From: Bradysia coprophila
Taxonomy: Eukaryota > Arthropoda > Insecta > Diptera > Sciaridae
NCBI RefSeq assembly: GCF_014529535.1
Contig: NC_050738.1
Coordinates: 8,713,410 to 8,777,409 of the forward strand
Length of the DNA: 64,000 bases
Direction of reading: 5' to 3'
Position numbers and translations under genes: made by a program. The notes beneath the pieces were generated by a model that searched no databases, was not told where the DNA came from, and saw only the letters and a program-made list of their open reading frames with translations. Positions 43,105 to 54,674 of this stretch are shown here, in pieces (within the stretch, counting starts at the first letter, position 1; each line of letters begins with the position of its first letter).

Positions 43105-43820
43105 GAGTACGTTTTGTGTGGTTGGCAATTGTTCATCAAATTGCACCTCTGATCAAAGACTTTTACCAGACCTTAAATGCAAGTTTATGGAACAGTTGCT
43201 TTTGGTTCTCCAACCTTTTTTGTTTATGTGAATCACCTTTTGTGTGTGTTTGCTAGTCAACTGTCAGTGTTGGGGTCATATAAAAACGTTTCAGTGTTGT
43301 CATCGTTGAAACGTAATTTCGTCTATCATTCACTGCCATGTCACTTTTCATAGAAAGTATGTAAACTGTCGAGTCGATCGAGTATGCTGTGTGTTTGTTT
43401 TTGATATAAGATTTATATTTTGACTACAAGAGTTCAACCATCCATCCATCGCTTAGTTGGTCGATGTGCAGGATTTTATTTAACCTGTTACAAACGGCTG
43501 CCATCTGTTATCGACAACGACAGCAATAATAAACGACACCCTCTGACTAATGAAGTCTGACATAGCAAAAAGCATGTGCAAAACAAATGAAGTAAAAGAT
43601 TTTCTCTGAAAATCTTCGGTCAAATGAAGTAATAGTTTAAATAATAAAACTGTTACTTTACTTGCCATCTGTGCCATCTGTGCCGTCGAAAGTGCTGTCT
43701 GTTCAGTCAATGACAACACTGCAAGCAAGTTGACAGCGGAACTGTCAAAGAGAAGTAAAAAGAAAATTGCGAGAGTGCCGGAGGTGCTTTCGGTTCCAGA
43801 AATTCCCACAAATTCTTGAA
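43105..43820. promoter_or_regulatory. Shared head-to-head promoter region of TBCD and mRpS33
   Basis: These 716 bp separate the two start codons, so both promoters must lie here unless UTR introns exist. About 200 bp of it (43481-43690) is a MITE-like repeat. The non-repeat part nearest mRpS33 is only about 130 bp. I could not assign a TATA box or initiator with confidence. Confidence 0.6.
43481..43690. mobile_element. MITE-like repeat between TBCD and mRpS33
   Basis: It starts 'cctgttacaaacggctgcc', then 'atctgttatcgacaacgac', and ends near 'tgccatctgtgcc'. The ends are partial inverted copies. Internal 'aaatgaagtaaaagat' recurs at 26.28 kb. It belongs to the same family as the copies at 10.4 and 56.5 kb. 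Confidence 0.65.
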
Positions 43821-44159
43821 ATGTCGAAGTACGTTGATTTGGCCAAAGCCGGCACAGTCTACGCTCGCCGAATGAACCATTTATCGAACCGTATTTTCGG
43901 CGAAGTAACACGTGAAACCAATTCCAAATCGATGAAAGTGGTGAAGATGTACAGTGAGAAACCATTGTATCTGATACCAGGAGTGACCCAATACTATCCG
44001 AGACATGTGGAAACGAATGATTTGATGAGAAATTTACGCTCGTATGGTTTGTTCCGCGACGAACATCAAGACTTTAAGGAAGAAATGGCTCGACAGCGGG
44101 TCCTTAGAGGCAAACCGCCGAAAGGACGAGACAGGCGACAAAAAAAGACGGAAAATTGA
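43821..44159 (+). CDS. mRpS33: Mitochondrial ribosomal protein S33 (mS33), 112 aa
   Basis: A single exon starts at the first ATG of the frame: MSKYVDLAKAGTVYARRMN, then LSNRIFGEVTRE. The frame is open further upstream but has no ATG. The N-terminal block, the central LYLIPGVTQYYPRH and the basic C-terminal tail (RGKPPKGRDRRQKKTEN) match the MRP-S33 family, whose members are about 100-110 residues long. The protein belongs to the mitochondrial small ribosomal subunit and would be imported from the cytosol; no classical presequence stands out. It is transcribed away from TBCD and converges on the C2H2 gene, whose stop codon lies only 181 bp downstream on the other strand. Confidence 0.95.
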   Translation: MSKYVDLAKAGTVYARRMNHLSNRIFGEVTRETNSKSMKVVKMYSEKPLYLIPGVTQYYPRHVETNDLMRNLRSYGLFRDEHQDFKEEMARQRVLRGKPPKGRDRRQKKTEN

Positions 44160-44329
44160 ATTGCTTGTTGCTCTGTTTGTATAATAGAGTCGATGAATAT
44201 AGCCATAAAGTTGAACTGATGTGACCCGCGTAGTCGTTTTTTATTTACAAAAAAAAAACTGTGGACGCTTCTACTGACCAGTGTTTTGAATTAATATCAA
44301 CGGCAGTCGATTGATCAACATTTTTTAAC

Positions 44330-44335
44330 TTTATT
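44330..44335 (-). terminator. Candidate poly(A) signal of the C2H2 gene
   Basis: Reads AATAAA on the minus strand only 6 bp past the stop codon, implying a very short 3' UTR. The convergent mRpS33 gene ends at 44159, so both transcripts must terminate within about 180 bp unless they overlap. Confidence 0.6.
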
Positions 44336-44340
44336 AAAAT

Positions 44341-46912
44341 CTAATTTCCTTGTTTCATCGTAACATGTTTCACATGGATCTTATGAGCATGTCGAAGGTG
44401 TGACTTTAAGTTGCCAGCCTGTGTAGTACCCTTACCGCAAAGATGACAAACGTACGGCTTCTCTCCTGCAAAGAACAAACAAATTACGTTGTGCGCCTCT
44501 AATGGGGGCCTTCCTCTTTTCGTTCAATTACCGGTATGCACCCGAATGTGTTGTTTACACGTAGAGCTATCAGAAAAAGCACTGTCACAGAATGTACACT
44601 TGTATGGCCTGAAAAGAAAATTTGGTAAAAAGTCCGTGTTATGTTGTGACTAGTGTCTCTAAATACTTTTCTCCCGTATGGCTGCGCTGGTGAAGATTTC
44701 GACCGATTGATGTTGAAAATGATTTTGAACAGAAGGAACAACTGTAAGGTTTCTGGAACGAAACAATTCATTTTTGAATTGAGTGCACGGACACTACGGG
44801 ACAGTGACAGAAAAAATTTAACAATTCTTACCTCTCCACTGTGCGACCGTTTGTGAACCTAAAACGAAAATGTTTTATGTCAGTATACGATCATCACTAT
44901 AATTGGAAGCTAATGCGGTGTGTACCGACCTTCAGACCATTTGAATCCTTAAACGATCGACCACAGATTTCGCACGAAAACGGTCGAATATTTGAATGAG
45001 TGAATTTCAAGTGTTTCTGCAGAGCCGAATTTTCACCGTACGTCTTCCCGCAAATCTCACACATTTTCCGTTTGTCAATTCCAATCCCTTCCACTGTGTG
45101 CATCGATTTTATGTGAAATTTTAGTTTCGATTTTTGCGAATAGGACTTCGGGCAAATATCACAGTGGAATGTTTTGTTAGACTTTTGCACCGGTGAGTCA
45201 TTTGGAGTTTGACCGTTTGTCGGTGCTGTGTTGTCTGTACATTCTGATTTTATTGGATCACTACAAGCGGCACCATCTTCCAGTTCGCTTATTTGGAACA
45301 CATAAAATCGATCTTCACTTTTCACCACCACATCCTCGATTTCCGTTGATTGGAGGTCGCCGATGATAACTGTTTCAACGGCTGGTTTTTTCGGATTGTG
45401 ACGATTTTTCGGTGTCACCTGACTTTCTTTTTGAATTTTTGCTGCGTCCGCAGCAGAAGCAATGGCATCACAAGCTTCTTCCTTAACATGAAATGTGTTG
45501 TTTCGAACATCAGAGGAGACGAATTCAATATCACAAGAGCTTTCCAGTTTGATTGCATTGTCAGATACTACATTCGTTTGTTCATTTCTTTCAACTGATG
45601 AGGTGGTTGGTTCCTTCATTAAGTTCCCGACGTACTCTTGTCGTCCTGAATTTAATTTCTCGGTTGTAAGTTCTTCCTTGATTGCATTATTGTTGGCAGC
45701 ATATTGGTTGGCAAGGTTTTGCATCACCTGCTGGCTTAAAATTTCCAACAGACCAGATTCAGGCAGATCCTCCGTTTTGTATTTCTCGAATAAACGAGCA
45801 TTCGCGCGAATTGTTTTACTGGTAATGTCTTTGATCTTGTGAGCGTGCAGATAGTGTGACTTCATATTACTCGCTTGTTTCGTAGTCTTTCCACAGAGAT
45901 GACATTTATACGGATTCTGAAAATCGGAAACTTTTTTGCACATCAAATTCAATAGAACCAGAGACGAAAAGCCTACCTCATTAGTGTGCTGTCTTGTATG
46001 CACTTTCATTGTAGTCAAATCATGGAAACCGCGTCCACACTCGACCCAGGGACACTTGTAAGGTTTGGTGCCATCGTGGATCCGAATATGTAGGTCCAGG
46101 CTTTGCTTGGCCTGAATGAAATAATAAATAGGATTTTGGGAAAAGACGTCAAATTAAGTTCTGTTCCTACCGAAAAGCATCGGTCACAGCGATCGCACTG
46201 AAAAGGCTTTTCACCTGGAAGCGGAAAGCAAACATGAATCAACAATTTTAATCTTGGCACTTCAGCAATGTTATACCGTTATGTAGAGCTCGCATATGAT
46301 GAGAAAGACTTGGTTTGCTTTTAAATCCAACGCCACAGATCTCGCAATACCATACGTTAGAGGGGGAATGTGTCCCTTCATGTCGTTTTAGTTGGGTGAA
46401 AAAGTTAAACGTTTTTGGGCAAATGGAACACTTAAAATCTCTGGCATTGATGTGGATTCGCATGTGAAGTTTTAAGTGACTCTTTGTGCGAAAGACTTTT
46501 TTGCATAAATCACATTCGAAATGCTCGTGGAACTCCTTGAAATGAGCAAGTAGGTTGTCTTCATAACAGGCTATGCCGCAGATTTTACATCGTTTCAGAT
46601 TAATATTGGCGAGTGTCCGTTGGTGTGTCGATTCGTGCATTATCAGCTCATTGTGCAGACGAAACGTCAGGTCACAGAACTGACAATTGAAGATTTTATT
46701 CTCCGTCGAATGAACAATGCTGCACATTGAAGGGAATGTTTTTTCGTGGAAAGAGTATACAACATATTGTAAACAAAAGATTGTCACCTGTGCCGTCTCA
46801 ATCGGTACGAATTTGCAAAGACTCGAAAACACACTAAACATTCGTGATGTAGATTTGATTGTGTTTCTTCATCGTGATCTGATTGTTTGTCACATTCTTC
46901 TGATGGGTCCAT
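44341..46912 (-). CDS. C2H2 zinc-finger protein with 15 fingers, 682 aa, nine exons
   Basis: Exons: 46912-46788, 46719-46277, 46214-46171, 46111-45977, 45916-44930, 44858-44832, 44752-44667, 44608-44532 and 44465-44341 (2049 nt, all phases fit). The start ATG 46912 is preceded by an in-frame stop. Exon 1 ends inside a finger (CLVCFRVF...RRH) that exon 2 completes with SIVH. Nine fingers form the N-terminal array; a ~200-residue linker rich in acidic residues follows; then six more fingers. TGEK-like linkers (GEKPFQC, SGEKPYSC, TGEKPYKC) are typical of DNA-binding arrays, so a nuclear transcription factor is likely. No ZAD domain is seen. Fingers 9 and 15 are closely alike (PYKCHLCGK... and PYVCHLCGK..., both followed by HAHKI), so the protein may hold two related modules. 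One exon is only 27 nt. The specific orthologue was not identified. Confidence 0.9.
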
Positions 46913-47340
46913 TTCAAGTGAAAATTTTAGAATATTCTTTTAGCATTGAAACTGTCCAAACGTAAACATTTGTTGATCTCAGTGATTATTTATACTTTAT
47001 CAGAACGTATCTTCATTTTTCAGTCCCACTTTCACAAATGTCATTAGAATGTCAAAGTACGCAATGCCGTATCATACGTATTACGTTTTTACAGAGACTT
47101 GATGGATTCTGTACGCATAATGTATACGTATTCATTCATCATTTCAAAATTATTCTCGTCCATTTCTGCCCGGCAGGAACCATTCATTGGATTTGTTTGA
47201 AGTGGGTTGTGGGTAAAACTACTCTCAATCAGAGTAACAAAATGTGTAGGGACGGTCATTCAGGAATTATACACTTCATTTTCGTCAACGCACCACCGTT
47301 TTCACACCACTTGACAATGACATTACAAGTATCTCGTATT
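46913..47340. promoter_or_regulatory. 5' flank of the C2H2 gene
   Basis: This is the non-coding stretch upstream of the 46912 start codon and should contain its promoter and 5' UTR. No defined element was recognised. Confidence 0.4.
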
Positions 47341-47513
47341 TGTATCAACGCACTTCAAGCAAAAGTGGTATTCTAAATAGGATATTGAGCTCGACAAAAT
47401 ACAAAATACAAAATTTTACACTGTAAAAAGAGTGGGAATAAAATTTCATACAAAAAGTACTCTATTTGACAGCTGTCATTAATAGCACTTTTGCTTGAAG
47501 TGCGTTGATTTGT
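47340..47513. mobile_element. Foldback element between the C2H2 and NAGLU genes
   Basis: The left end 'atcaacgcacttcaagcaaaagtg' and the right end 'cacttttgcttgaagtgcgttgat' are perfect inverted copies bounding about 170 bp. A half copy of the same end lies at 35967-35990. This looks like a MITE family. Confidence 0.85.
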
Positions 47514-48333
47514 ATACAAATTTCAAACTTTTTTCTTTATTTATAGTGTAAGCAACATACTTGTGTTGGTGTATGTCGAACGTATTTTACACTGTCTGAT
47601 TGCAGCATCTGAAATCTAAATACGCTAGTGCATGGTGCTTCATCAAAGTGTAGTCACTGCACAAAGTGACTCATGCAAACTACCCTTTAGGAGGATCTTC
47701 TGTGTTTTTTTTTTCATTCTTTAATTTATGTTTTTGGATGTTTGCTCGCTTCCTGTGCTATTATATCCTAGCATTTGCCTTTCTTAATTGTGTCTCTTTA
47801 CATACATTTAATGGGAACAAACCTATCCAATAGTGCCGCACACATTGAGACATTTAGTGGGATTAATTGGTCGGTTCCGCAAGGGAGTCGTGCACATCTG
47901 CATCTGGGCTGTTATTGGACCTGTTGTTTGCTAGCCTGCAAATTTGAAATGAGGCAAACAAATCAGTGACAAGTCCGATGTTCTTCAGAAATTGGTGGTT
48001 TCTGAATCAGCTTTTGCATATGTCAAGGCTATGGTAATTTTCGAAATATTTGGTTCCTTTCTAAAACGACGTAGCTCTGAAGTGGATGTTATATGAAACG
48101 GTCAATGTAACGAATTCCCGCAACTCCTTCAAAAACGGTTATGGTGGTTGATCTGGTAAAGTCATTGCCAAAGGGTCACATAGTTTATTGATCAAATATT
48201 CAGAAAGGATGGTAAATGTGGATCATACAAGCTAGTTGTATCATTGGAAACGTTTTTACAAAAACAATCGGAAAATTTTGACTTCAAATTTTGCTCTTCT
48301 TAACCTGATCTGTTCTACCAACGTTGATACACA
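47514..48333. other. 3' flank of NAGLU, no other gene
   Basis: AATAAA on the minus strand at 48184-48189 is about 145 bp past the NAGLU stop and is a plausible poly(A) signal. The remainder shows no exon or clear repeat. Confidence 0.5.
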
Positions 48334-51076
48334 TTAACCAACATCACTTAATGTCCATTTAGCATATAGTTGTTCGGAAACTAAGACAGCACCATTGGTC
48401 GTCGCAGTGGGATATATTTTATTATCAACAGTGAATGGTTCTTCTATCTCCTTCAGCACTTTGATGCGGAACTCGGTCATGTTGAATTTTTTTCGTACCT
48501 CCAGCGCTCGATCACACATGGTGAAAAACATCTCCCATCTCGGCAGGCAATAATCGTTCACCATACCCGACCACTGTTTCATCGCATAGTCAACCTAAAA
48601 AGAATGAAATTTAGAAATTTAGAGGGTTTCGTTCCAATTGATTTGCTGTCCCACTTACAATTTGTCCCTTTGGTCCCCAAATTGTAATTTGATTCCGTGC
48701 ATTTATTTCGAATAATTGCCGTTCTGCATCCGTTGTTGCCATTTCTTTGGCCGCTTCCAACCACTTTCCGATTTGATAGTCTGTGCTACTACTTAAAATC
48801 CGGTCCATATCGCGGAGAGCTTCCACAAATTGATGGGATAGTTTTAGCGAAGCATGTCGTTCGTTTCGCAGAAACGCTGCAATAAATCTGGTGTACAAGT
48901 CTTCCACTTTGTTTTGGAAATATTGTCGCGTAATGTCGACCAGATCGTGATTGTATAAGTTCGATTGGCCTAGTTCGCTCGACGCGTGCAAGAAATTTCC
49001 CCAAACATTTTCTATGACTGAATTGTTGTACCATGCCTACGAAAATTGAATGTTTCACGTTTACGAATATTTTGAATTTTTAATTCTAGACGTACAGTTG
49101 GTGCCAGTTTGAAACTTGGTCTACGGCACACAATGTATTTTCCGCGGATCGCTTCCGTTCCGTTAAATGAGTAAACCGATCTCTGGGAAAAAAGAAATCA
49201 TTTTATGTTTACTGCCTTGCCTATTGCTCCATTGTTCTTACTCTTAACAGATGCCAGGCTTTTTTAATAAAATCATTATCTTGTCCGTATCTTCCCAAAG
49301 CGTACTGCTGAAACCACTTCTCCAGATTAGCCGGTGTATGATCCCATCCACGCTCTAACGCAAATTCATACATTACATAATTTTGGTTGATTCCCTCTGG
49401 TGTTATACCTGAAACATGATTCGGAGGCGTTCGTCAGATATATGCTGAATACGCACGTCTAACTCATGATCTTATACCTACGCCGTACATTGTGGAATTT
49501 TCCATTTTATGAGCCTCAATAATTTTCTAAGATTTTAAGAACAAAAATTATCTTCCATCCAATCAGAATTACAATTACTAACCGTATTAACGACATCAAT
49601 GGAACCGTGCATTCCCGTCGTACCGCCAAAATTATGCAGCATACACCAAATAAACGGTTGACCATAAAACGATCTCGTTCTTTCATATTGCGGATATTGC
49701 TCAGACTGTAGATCGAGAACCAACATTTTCCCTGCAGGAACGGCCGTCAGGAATGATTTCAACAGATCATCATTCCAAAATGGATTTTTGACAAACATCC
49801 ATCCTTGTAACAGCCACACAGCCTTGTCGTCGACTTCTTTCATCGTTTGATAAATACCTCTGGATGCATTGGCAAGATAGCCGCTTTCAGCGAGTCGCGG
49901 TTCGAGCTCGTTAAATGGATCACTGAAGTAAATGTGGTTCGATCCGCCGTACTCCTTAACAATTTTTCTCAAAAACATTTCTCCAACCTTCTTGAACAAT
50001 GGATCTGTTGGATCGATGAACAGTGGACAACAATACTTGTCTGGAAACCTATGGAATTGTGAAGAGTGACGCATTCTGTGCACTAAGATTTCAGTTTCTA
50101 ATTTACCTGTTCCACCTCTGAACAGGAGTCATAGTCACATTCGGAAAAATGCGCTCGAACGCAACTGGGACGTGCCCTGCAAGAAACCTAAATCAAATAT
50201 TTACTTCACCACATCGATGAGTTGCAAAATACCTGCAAATGCAGGTAGCGCAACCGCTACTCCTAGGTCTCTGAGAGCTTGAATAACTTGTTTTTGAAGA
50301 TCGGACGACGCTTTCTTGAACGTACTACTTAATGGTCCACCCCATCCTCTAAGATTACCCATTCTCTGCCAAGCGAAAAATCCAGGTCCAGCAAAATGAT
50401 CGTCAATTTCATCCGTTGTTAATCCAAGCTCTGTGTACACTTCTGTCCATATCATTTCCTGTACAGGCGCCAAAGTCAGCGAAATTCCGTTCAATGCCAT
50501 CCAATCGATGTGCTTCCGCCAATCGTCCCATTTCCACCAAGCAAAACTGTATGACCACGTGCAAACATTTTGGTAATAAATGAAGTAGCTCGGTGATGTT
50601 ACTTTTTCATCGACCTCCGGTAGTTGAGCCGGGAGAGTTAGCTGAGATCCTTCCCATGATATGTGGCAGTTGCAATAATTTTTCAGATAATAGTAAAATC
50701 CTTTGCAGGCTGCATATCCCGATGAGGCTGTTATGATCACTGCTTCCGTCGAATCTTTCTTCAGTAATCGGAATGTGTTTCTCGGTAGGTCGAAATTTAT
50801 ATCGACCTCGAAGAATTTCGCTCGATCTGGTACAATACGAGCAATAACATCGGACGCTGATTTTGCTTGGGTTTGTTGATTCGCTTCAGATTTAATGTTT
50901 TTGAGGATGTTGTCGTAATCTAAAAGGGCATTAATGTCACTCCACGATTATTATTTTTTCTCAATGTAAATTTAGTCCATGAACTAAATGAACGATAAAT
51001 TACCTCGATTGCAGTCAATTGTATTAATTCTTATCAAAAGTAGGAAGAAAATTACTCTGTTTAGAATATAAATCAT
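48334..51076 (-). CDS. NAGLU: Alpha-N-acetylglucosaminidase (GH89, lysosomal), 745 aa
   Basis: Nine exons: 51076-51004, 50919-50233, 50176-50107, 50048-49583, 49526-49478, 49408-49242, 49182-49096, 49036-48659 and 48594-48334 (2238 nt, phases agree; human is 743 aa). Exon 1 encodes a signal peptide (MIYILNRVIFFLLLIRINT). GH89 landmarks are WSYSFAWWKWDDWRKHIDWM, MALNGISLTLAPVQEMIW, GPGFFAWQRMGNLRGWGGPL and WCMLHNFGG. The acid/base glutamate is expected at E324 in DPFNELEP and the nucleophile at E453 in GITPEGINQN, by analogy with E316 and E446 of the human enzyme. The enzyme removes terminal alpha-N-acetylglucosamine from heparan sulfate in the lysosome; loss in people causes Sanfilippo syndrome B. 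The coding frame is intact with no missing key residue. Exon 5 is only 49 nt. Confidence 0.96.
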
Positions 51077-51599
51077 AGTTCGTCGCTATTCCATTCACAA
51101 CCGATTACAAGAATTACAAAGTACCAAACATTACATTCCATAAAATGTAACATTCATGCAAACACACAAAAATTTCCGAAGTAACAAAGCAACAAAAATG
51201 ATTGTAATAAATTTTTCCTTTATCACTTCACTGATTAGAGACCCCGAGAATAGTAGGTAAGTGCTGTGACTGTGACCCTCTTCACATCGTATTCAAATGT
51301 TAACTGTCTGCCCTACACACTCATAACGAACAATATTTGTATGTATCTTTTAAGTGCTTCGCATTATTATTTCATCTCTCAATATATTGCAAAAAGAACT
51401 AAACTGGTAAGCATAGAACACCATTTCTGACATAAATTGATACTCGCAAGTCAGTAATGAGACACTAATTGCTTTGAGCTCAAACATTGAACAGGTGACT
51501 TAAATGATTGTAGAATGACTATATTTTTGATAATGGATCTGGGATCATTCATAAATTACGTAACGCATTTTCAGTGCTGTCATCCAAAATTAATGCGAA
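51077..51599. promoter_or_regulatory. 5' flank of NAGLU
   Basis: This AT-rich non-coding DNA upstream of the start codon should hold the promoter. No specific element could be assigned. Confidence 0.35.
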
Positions 51600-51820
51600 A
51601 TTAGGATTATGTTCTACCAAAGCACTGTCAAGCACCGAAGCTGACTTTGACATAACTCAATTAGAAGGCCAAAAACACACGTGTTGACTATTTTGTAAAA
51701 TTTTTTGATAGCCATTGTATGAAAAAGAATAGCCAACTTTGATCGGTTCAGTCCTCTATTTGAGTGACGGCAAAGTCAGCTTCGGTGCTAGACAGTGCGT
51801 TGGTTCTACCCCTAAATGAT
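51600..51820. mobile_element. Foldback element (~220 bp)
   Basis: 'gcactgtcaagcaccgaagctgactttg' on the left faces 'caaagtcagcttcggtgctagacagtgcg' on the right, with further partial pairing outward (gttctacc against ggttctac). The inside is non-coding. Confidence 0.75.
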
Positions 51821-51884
51821 CATACTAAATGGGGGATAAAACATACTTTGAACATTACAGAGCACGTGCTTCTGAAGTAGGACT

Positions 51885-52335
51885 CGGAACAGATCAGATC
51901 AATCCGAATTTTTTTCAGATTGATCTGAAATTTACCCGATCTGAAAATTTTAATCTGATCTGATTCTGATCTGAAATCTGAAGACTAGAATCTGATCTGA
52001 TCCAATCTGAATGATCTGAAGCGATAAAGAATAAAATTTGAAATTCCAAAACATGCTACTATTAAAGAAATATTTTTGATTTTATTAGTTCCACTGCACT
52101 CCCGGAGCCCAGCAGTTCAAGAATTTCTAATAAATTAGCGTTTGTTTAGTCATACTGATTTTCAGATTTCAGATTGATCCGAAAATTTCCAGATTCAGAT
52201 TTTCAGTTTTCTTATCAGATCAGATCTGCTTCCAATTTTCAGATCAGATCAAGCCGCCAGAGATCTGGATCTGAATCTGAAATTTTCAGATCGCCTTTTT
52301 CCAGATTCAGATCAGGTCAGAACGATCTGTTTCGA
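51885..52335. repeat. Large imperfect inverted array of GATCTGA words
   Basis: The left half (51890-52020) repeats 'gatctgatctgaa'-type words. The right half (52160-52335) repeats the complement 'ttcagatcagatc'. A plain ~140-bp spacer separates them. The words are short and degenerate, so it is both a simple repeat and a long potential foldback. Confidence 0.75.
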
Positions 52336-54674
52336 CGACTATTCTCAAGTTATTTAAGAGTTAATTTTGATGACAGCACTGAAAAAACGATAAATAAATT
52401 TATGAAAAATCCCTCCGTAAATTAGGAGAGTAAAGGTTGTTCAGCGATTCACCAATTACACTTCCATCATTTCTGCTGTTTGTGAAGACAAAGAACTTAC
52501 AATACGTACACGCGTGAAACACCATGAATGAATTTTATGAATCAACGTTGTTGTTTGCTTATTAATTCGATTTATTTATGTTTATTTCTGAGTTCATAGA
52601 TATAATATGTGTAAAGATGTGCTATGTTATCACACTTGTAATTGAAATAATCGCATTCGCGCGTGTGAAATGATCGTTGGTGAACATTTTATGATTGCCA
52701 AAGAAGCCATTTAAATGATACACTGATAAAGCTGATCATCTGTTATCGACGACAGTGATAAACAATGACAATGATCTCTGGTGTGTAGTCCCTTATAAAA
52801 CCAACAAATTTTTAAAAATTCTGAAGTAATAGATTATGTATCAAGCACCCATCATCGGTGCAAAAAATTGTTGGAAAGAAAACACGCAAGTGTCGCAATT
52901 ACCACAGCACCACCAAGCATGACAAACCAACTTCAAAAGTGTCAAAAATGACGACCACGAGTGGATATCAGAATCTGATAAACGTATCACTTGTTTTCAC
53001 ATACCGGTCGAAAGGAGTCGACTGGTTATTTAGGAAATTCACAGGCGATGACAAGTTTACGAATGAGCAGAACTCAAGGTTTCGGAGTCACGAATTTCCA
53101 AGCATTCACTGGTATTCATTGACGTTAATGAGTAATTCTCCTCATCATTAATGATGAGTAATGAGTGGAAGGAGAATTTTCAATTATTTTTTTTGTCACG
53201 CATCGAAGGGGTGTAAATTAATAGGTGAAGAGGGATTTGATAGAGATTTCAACTAGAAATGAACATCGCAAAAATTAGATATAATAAAAACGTTTGGTAA
53301 AAACTATATGACGTTTCAACAATTCAAGAACAATTTTCCCACATGATTTATAATAGCAAAATAATCTTCTACCTTCATTATTTACTTGATGGCTTTTGTG
53401 TCGGCAATGCGACAGGGGATTGAAAATCGTGACTGACACAAAATTCTCATTTATATTTTAATTTTTTTTTCTCGTTTCTTTCTGAATAGTAATATAAGTG
53501 TCAAAATAGTTCACAAATTTATTTATTTATCGAAGTATTAATGTGCACTTTTCATGAAAGGGGAGGTTTGCGTGCGCTATAAATTTATATAGGTCTAGGT
53601 ACTTTTCGCATATATATTGACAACGTGTAAAACTGTGAATGTGGATAAACAGATCTTTTATTCTTTTATTAAGTCGAAGAAATAACAAACAATAGAAAAA
53701 TATAAATTTAAACAAAATATAAATCGAAACATTGTGAGAAAAATTGCCAGCAAGCGGTCAATCAGAATAGGCGCACCTGGTCTCTTTCCTCTATTCTATG
53801 ACAACTCTACCGATTGAGTGCGATTCACCATCTTCCTGAAAGATGTCGCTGCAACAAAACTAATGTCAACAGAAAAATAATTTATTCTCGACTATTTTAG
53901 TCAAACAAAATGCCATCGTACAAAATATGACCTGAGGACTCGAGAACATTAAACAGGTTTTCAATGGGCCCTATATTTTATTGAGGATACAGGTTTTAAA
54001 AAACGTTTGTTCTCATTTTATCATATCCTTTTTTAAGACTCTCCTGTTACTGGTTTTGAATAGAAATTACAGAAATCGTAGATGTATAAAACTAGCACAA
54101 CTAGTACATTATAGCCCCGAGTGGGACGACACACGTTAATTAGGATATTTACCAAGTCTTCTATTGATTTAAATATTTCAGGTGTCTAAAAAGTCTTTTA
54201 CTCCAATAAGACCAAATTAGCCAAAGTTCAATGCAACGTACTGTTGTCGCTGTCGTGGACATATGAACTGCCGTCCGGATTTAATTATAAGTGAATAGAT
54301 CTTTAGAAAAATATTTATTGCACATTCATATGGGACAAAAGTTACGTTTCTTACTTAGGAGTTGAGTATAAATGTGATAGGATTGTTAATTCGCAAGAAC
54401 TAATATTGTTTTAACGTAGTGAATGATTTGCCCGTTTCAGCGCGCAGCATTTTTGTGGGACGTAATATGCGCATTTTAGTTACATATTAATCTGAACTAG
54501 ATTCTAATTCATTTTAAAATTTTCAAATGTTACTCGTATCACGAAATAGTCATTGAATATATTGGTTCTGGTGTTTCATGTCTGATACAAAATCTGTTAC
54601 TTCATTGACTTCAACAATAATACACAATGAAATGAATAAAATCAAATAGATAGATCGCGCGCACTGCCTATTTT
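52336..54674. other. Non-coding, no gene seen
   Basis: At 52736-52770 'catctgttatcgacgacagtgataaacaatgac' is another fragment of the CATCTGTTATCG family. The 97-codon plus frame at 52858-53151 has no recognisable domain. Nothing else can be supported. Confidence 0.45.

Noticed and set aside
43105-43146. Extension of TBCD upstream of 43104
   Set aside because: The frame is open for 14 codons but has only a GTG, then a stop. The first ATG at 43104 gives a length matching the family.
43767-43820. Upstream extension of mRpS33
   Set aside because: The extension has no ATG (it opens with TTG), and family similarity begins at MSKYVDLAKAGT.
46248-46841. Start of the C2H2 gene at 46841
   Set aside because: The read-through frame lacks the first finger. 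The spliced model from 46912 has an in-frame upstream stop, proper splice sites and restores a complete C2H2 finger.
52858-53151. 97-codon basic frame (MQKIVGKKTRKC...)
   Set aside because: Superficially histone-like in lysine content, but no histone or other motif is present and no splice or promoter context was seen.
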